The notes under the pieces were generated by a model. That model ran no database searches, was not told the origin of the DNA, and saw nothing but the letters and a program-made list of their open reading frames with translations. The translations under genes and the position numbers were made by a program. Shown piece by piece: positions 14,988 to 20,480 of a DNA stretch of 20,480 nucleotides. The stretch covers positions 1 to 20,480 of the forward strand of contig JBIIVF010000032.1 in assembly GCA_044339595.1 (NCBI GenBank), written 5' to 3'. Every line of letters starts with the position of its first letter. Positions within the stretch are counted from its first letter, which is position 1. Source of the stretch: CAZTGZ01 sp044339595. GTDB lineage: Bacteria; Bacteroidota; Bacteroidia; NS11-12g; UBA9320.

Positions 14988-15889
14988 AAAGAAGGCAATT
15001 CATAAAACAAACCGCTTTCTCCCTGTTGGCCCTTGGACTGCGTCCACTCAACAGCTTTTCAAAAGATTTGCAAAATCTCACCATATTATATACCAACGAC
15101 TGGCATAGCAGAATTGAGCCATTTCCGATGGATGGAAGCCGAAATCAAGGATTGGGAGGTGCTGCCAAAAGAGCCGCATTGATTAAAAAAATTAGATCTG
15201 AAGAAAATAATGTTCTGCTTCTCGATGCCGGAGATATTTTTCAGGGCACACCTTATTTCAATTTATTTGGTGGCGAACTTGAATTCAAACTCATGAGTGA
15301 AATGGGATATGATGCAGCCACCATGGGCAACCATGATTTTGACGCAGGTTTGGAAGGCTTTAAGAAACAATTACCCCATGCCCATTTCCCATTCATTGTC
15401 TCTAATTACGATTTTAGCAATACCATCCTGAAAGATGACATACTGCCTTATAAAATCATCCAAAAGGGTTCGTTAAAAATCGGAATTGTAGGGGTAGGTA
15501 TTGAACTCGAAGGATTGGTCCCTGCCAAATTATACGGAAATACCCAATATCTCGATCCGATTAAAAAGGCCAATCATTACGCCGGATACTTGAAACAAAA
15601 AAAACACTGTGATCTCATCATTTGTCTGTCTCATTTAGGATACAAATATCGAAATGATAAAGTGAGCGATCAGGTTCTTGCCAAAGAGTCTGAAAATATA
15701 GACATCATTTTAGGAGGTCATACACATACTTTTTTGAGACAGCCGGATAAAATTATCAACAACTCAGGCCAAAATGTTTGGGTCTGTCAGACCGGATGGG
15801 CGGGTATAAATCTTGGACGAATTGATTTTAAATCAGATAGCAAAAATGTGGCTTCTAATCTGCATTTTTCTATGTTAGAAATTTGTTAA
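14984..15889 (+). CDS. Tat-exported metallophosphatase (5'-nucleotidase catalytic domain)
   Basis: A 301-residue calcineurin-like phosphoesterase matching the N-terminal catalytic domain of UshA-type nucleotidases. MKRRQFIKQTAFSLLALGL is a twin-arginine signal. The five metal motifs are TNDWHS (Asp39, His41), DAGDIFQG (Asp84), GNHDFD (Asn116, His117), LSHLG (His217) and GGHTHTF (His246, His248), a full two-metal set. The C-terminal substrate domain is missing but is supplied by the preceding gene. ATG 14984 overlaps the upstream stop and places the twin arginines at residues 3-4; the TTG at 14978 is less likely. It probably hydrolyses nucleotides or other phosphate esters in the periplasm, together with the lipoprotein. 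Confidence 0.88.
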   Translation: MKRRQFIKQTAFSLLALGLRPLNSFSKDLQNLTILYTNDWHSRIEPFPMDGSRNQGLGGAAKRAALIKKIRSEENNVLLLDAGDIFQGTPYFNLFGGELEFKLMSEMGYDAATMGNHDFDAGLEGFKKQLPHAHFPFIVSNYDFSNTILKDDILPYKIIQKGSLKIGIVGVGIELEGLVPAKLYGNTQYLDPIKKANHYAGYLKQKKHCDLIICLSHLGYKYRNDKVSDQVLAKESENIDIILGGHTHTFLRQPDKIINNSGQNVWVCQTGWAGINLGRIDFKSDSKNVASNLHFSMLEIC

Positions 15890-15906
15890 AAATCAAGCGA
15901 GATTAA

Positions 15907-15927
15907 TTTTTTTTTCCCTTTTTTTTT
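15907..15927. other. T9-CCC-T9 tract upstream of dnaA
   Basis: Two runs of nine T are separated by CCC, just after the metallophosphatase gene. There is no good stem before it, so it is not a standard terminator. It may bend or melt easily, or act as an upstream promoter element for dnaA. No function is demonstrated by the sequence. Confidence 0.4.
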
Positions 15928-15943
15928 GAACAATTTTACCAAC

Positions 15944-15976
15944 GAATTGAAATGGTAGGGGCAATCATTTCAATTC
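15944..15976. promoter_or_regulatory. Perfect 11-bp inverted repeat upstream of dnaA
   Basis: GAATTGAAATG (15944-15954) and CATTTCAATTC (15966-15976) are exact reverse complements around an 11-base spacer, 45 bases before the dnaA ATG. It could be an operator for a dimeric regulator or a hairpin in the dnaA leader. It contains no DnaA box, and no T run follows, so it is not a terminator. Confidence 0.6.
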
Positions 15977-16021
15977 AAGCCAAAACCAAAACCAAAGACT
16001 ATAAAACTGAGAATTCACACT

Positions 16022-17458
16022 ATGCAGAAAGATTTTAACACCGTTTGGACAAACATTTTACAGATCATCAAGGATAACATCAATCCGCAAAGTTATAAGA
16101 CCTGGTTTGAGCCCATTATTCCGATAAAAGTAGAAGATAAAGTATTGACCATTCAGGTGCCCAGTCAGTTTTTTTACGAATGGCTCGAAGAGCATTATGT
16201 AAGTTTACTGAAAAAATCAATTGAAAAAGAGTTAGGCCCCGGTTCAAAACTCGAGTATAGCATTATTGTTGAAAACAGCAGCCCGCAATCTTCGCATCCT
16301 TATACCATCAATGTACCTACCAGAAATACGGCCAACCATCGTCAAAATGAAATTGGGATGCCGCTCAATCTGAATACCGGTATCAGAAATCCGTTTATCA
16401 TTCCGGGTCTTAAAAAAATCAATATAGACAGTCAGCTGAATCCAAGTTATACATTCGATAGTTTTATAGAAGGCGACTGCAATCGTTTGGCGCGGTCAGC
16501 AGGTTTTGCCGTGGCCAATAAGCCGGGTGGCACTGCCTTTAATCCGTTAATGCTATTTGGAGGCGCCGGAATGGGTAAAACCCACTTAGCACATGCCATT
16601 GGCAATCGTATTAAGGAAGTAACGCCCTCTAAAGCGGTTTTATACGTGTCTTCTGACAAGTTTATCAATCAATACATAGATTCTTGTAAAAACGGCAATA
16701 ACAACGATTTCATCAACTTCTATCAGTTAATTGATGTGTTGATTATGGACGATGTTCAATTTTTTGCCAAAAAGGAAAAAACGCAGGAAATTTTCTTTCA
16801 GATTTTTAACCACCTTCATCAGGCAGGAAAGCAATTGGTGCTTACTTGTGACCGCGCTCCGAGAGATTTGAAGGATGTGGATGAAAGATTGTTATCCAGG
16901 TTCAAATGGGGATTGTCGGCAGACCTTCAGACGCCTGACTTTGAAACCCGTGTGGCTATTCTCGAACACAAAATGTATCAGGATGGCATTCGCCTTCCAT
17001 CCGATGTGGTTGAATATGTTGCCCACAACATCGACAACAACATTCGCGAGCTGGAAGGTGCCTTGATTTCATTGTTGGCGCAAGCATCCCTGAACAGAAA
17101 AGATATCGATTTGGAATTGGCCAAGAAGATGATGAAGAATTTCGTCAAAAATGCTTCTCGTGAAATCTCCATTGATTACATACAGAAACTGGTTTCAGAC
17201 TATTTCCAAATTCCGGTTGATACTTTAAAGAGCAAGACCAGAAAACGCGAAATTGTGCAGGCTCGTCAGATATCGATGTTTTTTGCCAAGCAATTAACCA
17301 AATCTTCTTTAAAGAACATCGGAATGCATTTCGGTGGAAGAGATCACTCTACGGTTATTCACGCTTGTCAAACGGTCAATGATTTAATGGATACTGACAA
17401 GAAGTTCAAAGCAGACGTGGAAGAACTTACCAAGAGAATAAAAATCAATACTTACTAA
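16022..17458 (+). CDS. dnaA: Chromosomal replication initiator protein DnaA
   Basis: AAA+ ATPase that binds DnaA boxes and opens oriC. The 478 residues show all four domains. Domain I (about 1-85) has the SYKTWFEPI and FFYEWLEEHY blocks, followed by a variable linker. Domain III opens with LNPSYTFDSFIEGDCNRLA, with Walker A GGAGMGKT (180-187, Lys186), Walker B LIMDDVQFF (Asp243, Asp244) and the sensor/finger region DERLLSRFKWG. Domain IV carries the signature HFGGRDHSTVIHACQ near 435-450. The ATG at 16022 has no Shine-Dalgarno site. An inverted repeat and a poly-T tract lie upstream. No clear DnaA box was found in the flanking spacers, so oriC is not placed here. Confidence 0.98.
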   Translation: MQKDFNTVWTNILQIIKDNINPQSYKTWFEPIIPIKVEDKVLTIQVPSQFFYEWLEEHYVSLLKKSIEKELGPGSKLEYSIIVENSSPQSSHPYTINVPTRNTANHRQNEIGMPLNLNTGIRNPFIIPGLKKINIDSQLNPSYTFDSFIEGDCNRLARSAGFAVANKPGGTAFNPLMLFGGAGMGKTHLAHAIGNRIKEVTPSKAVLYVSSDKFINQYIDSCKNGNNNDFINFYQLIDVLIMDDVQFFAKKEKTQEIFFQIFNHLHQAGKQLVLTCDRAPRDLKDVDERLLSRFKWGLSADLQTPDFETRVAILEHKMYQDGIRLPSDVVEYVAHNIDNNIRELEGALISLLAQASLNRKDIDLELAKKMMKNFVKNASREISIDYIQKLVSDYFQIPVDTLKSKTRKREIVQARQISMFFAKQLTKSSLKNIGMHFGGRDHSTVIHACQTVNDLMDTDKKFKADVEELTKRIKINTY

Positions 17459-17472
17459 TATCATTGGTTTTG

Positions 17473-17501
17473 TGCTCAATCCTACTCAGATGAGCATTTT
17501 T
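17473..17501 (+). terminator. Weak hairpin after dnaA
   Basis: TGCTCA (17473-17478) and TGAGCA (17491-17496) pair around 12 bases and are followed by five T. The short stem makes this a weak first terminator before the stronger one at 17521. Confidence 0.35.
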
Positions 17502-17520
17502 CTTACTAAAAATAATATTG

Positions 17521-17547
17521 AACGACCCTTTAAGGGTCGTTTTTTTT
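17521..17547 (+). terminator. Strong intrinsic terminator after dnaA
   Basis: AACGACCCTT and AAGGGTCGTT form a nearly perfect palindrome (17521-17541) that runs straight into six further T. It ends the dnaA transcript. Confidence 0.88.
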
Positions 17548-17680
17548 GAGGGATTCATAAACAAGTAGAATCAGCAGATTCAAATTAAATCCTCAATACC
17601 TCCGCGTAAACATGAACCGATGTTGATAATGCGCATTGGTTTTAGAAGAATTTGGGAATTGACATCATCACACCAAAATA
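17548..17680. other. Spacer with no recognised feature
   Basis: The 133 bases between the dnaA and secDF terminators hold no reading frame, tRNA, promoter box or DnaA box that I can see. With the flanking terminators, this makes up the 305-base stretch without genes between dnaA and secDF. Confidence 0.6.
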
Positions 17681-17714
17681 AAAAACCCTGAAAGAATCAT
17701 CTTTCAGGGTTTTT
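17681..17714. terminator. Terminator of secDF (bidirectional)
   Basis: AAAAACCCTGAAAG (17681-17694) and CTTTCAGGGTTTTT (17701-17714) pair along 14 bases with a 6-base loop. On the - strand the stem is followed by T residues, 50 bases after the secDF stop, so it would end the secDF transcript. It could also catch read-through from dnaA. Confidence 0.85.
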
Positions 17715-17763
17715 ACATTCCGGAGGAACTCGATCAACCGGAACTATACAGCTTTATACTTAC

Positions 17764-20478
17764 TTACTTTTTCTTAACAAAATCCAATACAATTGGTGTT
17801 GCTATACAGATTGAAGAATAAGTACCTACGCCAATACCTACCAACAAAGCAAAGGTAAATCCTTTCAAGGCTTCTCCTCCAAAAAGGAAGAGTACCAAAA
17901 CCACCAATAAGGTAGTGAAAGAGGTTACCAACGTTCTGCTCAAGGTTTGGTTAATCGCGTCATTGATAACGTGTGGCGTGTCAGTCTCATGTTTATGAAT
18001 GCCCATGAATTCACGCACACGGTCAAATACAACCACCGTGTCATTGATAGAATAACCGATTACCGTCAAAATAGCTGCAATGAATGCTGCATCAATATCT
18101 AACGGAAATGGCACTATACCATAGAAAATCGAAAATAGTGAGAACACCATCATTACGTCATGCGCCAAGGCCAGAGTTGCTCCTAAACCGAAGGTCCATT
18201 TTCTAAATCGAATCACAATGTAAAGGAACATTCCAATAATCGCAATGATAACGGCCAATGCAGATTGTTTTTTAATATCTTCGGCAACGGTTGGTCCAAC
18301 CTTCTGAGTGGTTAAAACCTGGCTCTCCTTTACATTGTATTTACTCAAGCTGGACAGCACAGCTTTCTGCACTTCTTCACTGGCATTTGCGTCTTTACTG
18401 TCAATCAGATAAGCCGTAGTGATCTTGAATTGGTCATTGGTACCATAGGTTTTCACTTCATTGTTGGCTTTGATGCTCTTGTTCAATTCCGTTTTCAAAT
18501 CAGAAGCGTTTACCTTGTCATCCATTTGAATGATGAAAGTCCATCCTCCTTTAAAATCAACACCGGTTGAAAGACCTTTGGTAAATAAGGATACAATACC
18601 TGCAATGATGACAATGGAAGAAGCAATGTAGAATTTCTTTCTGTTGCCGATGAAATTGATGTTTGGGCTTTTGAAAACACTTCTTGCAAAAGCTGAATCA
18701 AATTCAAGTTCTTTCCCTTTATCTAAATCACGCTCAATCAAGAGTCTTGTCAAGAATATAGCGGTAAACAATGAACTGAGGATACCAATAACCAAAATTA
18801 CTGCAAATCCTGCAACCGGTCCTTGTCCGAAAGCCATCAACACAAAACCGGCAATCAAGGTGGTGATGTTCGCATCGATGATAGACGAATATGCGGCCAC
18901 GAAACCATTTTTCACTGAAGCCTTTACTCCTCGTCCTTCTTTTAGCTCTTCCTTGATCCGCTCAAAAATCAGTACGTTGGCATCTACTGCCATACCGATG
19001 GTTAATACCAAACCGGCCATACCTGGCAATGTGAGTGCTGCTCCATAACCGGAGAGAACTCCGATGATAAAGAACAAGTTCGCCAACAAGGCTACAACTG
19101 AATATACACCGGGTTTACCATAGTAGGCGATCATAAAGACAATCACGCCTAGAAAACCTATCAGAAGCGACAATAAGCCCGCACGGATGGCTGCCTTACC
19201 AAGGGTAGGTCCCACCACACTTTCTTCAACAATTCTAGCCGGAGCCGGCAATTTACCCGCTTTCAGAATATTGGATAAGTCACCCGCTTCATTTTGGGTA
19301 AATCCTCCTGAGATTTCAGAACGACCATCCGGGATTTCAGTTTGAACAGCAGGCGCTGAATAAACCTGATCGTCCAACACAATCGCAACTGCTTCTTTGG
19401 TTTGAGATGCTTTGGCCGTGATGCGTTTCCATTCTCTGGCTCCATCCGCGCTCATGGTCATGCTCACCTTGATTTCTCCATTGGGTTGTAATGAAGGACG
19501 AGCATCTGTAACTACATCCCCTTCCAAAGCAGGCTTACCATCTTTAGAAGCTTTGAGGGCATACAACATATAGAATTTCCCTTCCTTATCGGATGGTTTA
19601 AAACTCCAGGCAAATTTAACGTCATCCGGAATGCCTGTCTTTACATCTTCATAAGCCAGGTATTCATCCACCAAACTTCTGTCTTTCACTTGCACAAATC
19701 CAACAGCAGCTCCCTGAGCCCAACTTTTTTGATCTTCCGTAATGTTTGGATAAATTTTCGACAACAACGGATTTTCTTTGGCTATTTGTTCTGCAGATTT
19801 CTTGGCGGTATCACTCTTATTGGTTGAATCTGAACCTGACAACGAACCTACTTCACTGGCTGATTTTGCACTATCTACTTGAGCAGATGCGCCTAAACCG
19901 GCAGAACCTGATGTACTGGAATCTGCATCAACACCCAAAATTTTAACCACTTGCTTGTTGGCTTCTTCAAGAATTTTAAATCCTTCAAAATTTGGATAGG
20001 TGTTCCAAAACTCAAGTTTCGCCGAACTTTGCAATACCCTGCGTATACGAGATGGATCATCTACCCCAGGCAATTCAACCAAAATGCGACCTCCGTCTAA
20101 TTGCTGAATGTTGGGTTGGGTTACGCCAAATTTATCAATACGGGTTGAAAGGATCTGATAAGCACGATCCACAGATTTTTTGGTCTCTTCTTTCAGATAA
20201 CGGTAAACATCTGTATTTGGAGAGCTGTAATTGAAAACATCTTTCAATTCCTTTTTCATAAATACAGTGGCCAAACCGGTTTTCGGCGACAATTTCTCGT
20301 ACTCTTCCTGAAACAACTGAATGAAATCGACTTGCCCCAGGTTGCGTGCTTCTGCTTTTTTCATGGCCTCCTCAAACTTCGGATCGGTTGAATTGTCAGC
20401 CATGGCTTTAACAATATCCGGAACAGCCACTTCCAAAGTTACGTTCATACCGCCCTGCAAATCGAGACCGAGATTCAA
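17764..20478 (-). CDS. secDF: Fused protein translocase subunit SecDF (N-terminus outside window)
   Basis: Inner-membrane, proton-driven factor that pulls proteins through SecYEG. The visible 904 residues begin in the conserved LGLDLQGGMNV that follows TM1 of SecD; the start lies beyond the right edge. The large periplasmic domain (to about residue 425) is followed by SecD TM2-6, including GMAVDANVLIFERIKEEL with the functional Asp499. The SecF half starts near 605 with its own TM1, STGVDFKGG (637-645), then GYSINDTVVVFDRVREF (808-824) and the last two membrane segments. SecD and SecF are fused in one chain, as is common in Bacteroidota. A Ser/Ala/Asp-rich low-complexity insert occupies about residues 184-230 of the visible chain. 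It faces dnaA across terminators. Confidence 0.97.
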   Translation of the reverse strand: MNLGLDLQGGMNVTLEVAVPDIVKAMADNSTDPKFEEAMKKAEARNLGQVDFIQLFQEEYEKLSPKTGLATVFMKKELKDVFNYSSPNTDVYRYLKEETKKSVDRAYQILSTRIDKFGVTQPNIQQLDGGRILVELPGVDDPSRIRRVLQSSAKLEFWNTYPNFEGFKILEEANKQVVKILGVDADSSTSGSAGLGASAQVDSAKSASEVGSLSGSDSTNKSDTAKKSAEQIAKENPLLSKIYPNITEDQKSWAQGAAVGFVQVKDRSLVDEYLAYEDVKTGIPDDVKFAWSFKPSDKEGKFYMLYALKASKDGKPALEGDVVTDARPSLQPNGEIKVSMTMSADGAREWKRITAKASQTKEAVAIVLDDQVYSAPAVQTEIPDGRSEISGGFTQNEAGDLSNILKAGKLPAPARIVEESVVGPTLGKAAIRAGLLSLLIGFLGVIVFMIAYYGKPGVYSVVALLANLFFIIGVLSGYGAALTLPGMAGLVLTIGMAVDANVLIFERIKEELKEGRGVKASVKNGFVAAYSSIIDANITTLIAGFVLMAFGQGPVAGFAVILVIGILSSLFTAIFLTRLLIERDLDKGKELEFDSAFARSVFKSPNINFIGNRKKFYIASSIVIIAGIVSLFTKGLSTGVDFKGGWTFIIQMDDKVNASDLKTELNKSIKANNEVKTYGTNDQFKITTAYLIDSKDANASEEVQKAVLSSLSKYNVKESQVLTTQKVGPTVAEDIKKQSALAVIIAIIGMFLYIVIRFRKWTFGLGATLALAHDVMMVFSLFSIFYGIVPFPLDIDAAFIAAILTVIGYSINDTVVVFDRVREFMGIHKHETDTPHVINDAINQTLSRTLVTSFTTLLVVLVLFLFGGEALKGFTFALLVGIGVGTYSSICIATPIVLDFVKKK
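19789..19929 (-). repeat. Low-complexity Ser/Ala/Asp/Lys insert within secDF
   Basis: Codons here give a hydrophilic run of Ser, Ala, Gly, Asp and Lys inside the SecD periplasmic domain, between FEGFKILEEANKQ and ENPLLSKIYPNITEDQ. It looks like a disordered linker rather than a folded domain. Confidence 0.6.
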
Positions 20479-20480
20479 TT

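Noticed and set aside
15977..16010. Short CAAAAC repeats before dnaA as possible iterons
   Set aside because: Only two or three imperfect copies of a 6-base, A-rich unit, with no phasing beyond simple composition.
1..20480. CRISPR arrays, tRNA or rRNA genes, insertion sequences, integrases, toxin-antitoxin or phage-defence genes
   Set aside because: Looked for on both strands; no regular repeat-spacer pattern, transposase motif or structural RNA was seen.

Overview
The window reads as a chromosomal segment of a Bacteroidota bacterium, probably a free-living or gliding-type member of Saprospiria, Chitinophagia or a nearby class. Several features point there. There is a large PKD-domain protein with a type B (gliding-motility-associated, CHU_C) type IX secretion C-terminus. 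SecD and SecF are fused. Some promoters carry the Bacteroidota -7 box TAnnTTTG. DnaX is of a Bacteroidota type without the cysteine zinc module. Most genes lack Shine-Dalgarno sites. The segment is mostly housekeeping, with one decayed accessory patch.

Layout. 1-2633 (+): the 3' end of hisS, an RluA-type pseudouridine synthase and a secreted alpha/beta hydrolase, joined by ATGA stop/start overlaps. 2673-5089 (+): a promoter, then carA and eno two bases apart. 5192-8914 (+): a 1240-residue secreted PKD protein. 8930-10233: two adjacent wrecked genes, a SAM methyltransferase with a frameshift and a premature stop, and an unidentified exported protein broken in several frames. 10270-11921 (-): dnaX, split into two frames at a run of ten A, which suggests programmed slippage giving gamma and tau. 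12091-13243 (+): the rpsF-rpsR-rplI operon with its own promoter, with strong Shine-Dalgarno sites only before rpsR and rplI. 13279-13596 (-): an IscA/HesB-like protein lacking the usual cysteines, with a promoter that would give an essentially leaderless mRNA. 13712-15889 (+): a membrane-anchored protein of unknown function, then a 5'-nucleotidase split into a lipoprotein (C-terminal domain) and a Tat-type metallophosphatase. 16022-17458 (+): dnaA, preceded by a T9-CCC-T9 tract and a perfect 11-bp inverted repeat. 17764-20478 (-): secDF, running off the right edge and facing dnaA across several terminators.

The genes serve translation (HisS, S6, S18, L9, pseudouridylation), replication (DnaA, DnaX), export (SecDF, which would move the PKD protein, lipoprotein and hydrolase across the inner membrane) and nucleotide metabolism (CarA, split nucleotidase). 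No CRISPR array, tRNA, rRNA, insertion sequence or phage gene was seen. I found no new multi-gene system. The best leads are regulatory: the dnaX slip site, and the Shine-Dalgarno site on rpsR in a lineage whose ribosomes largely ignore such sites.
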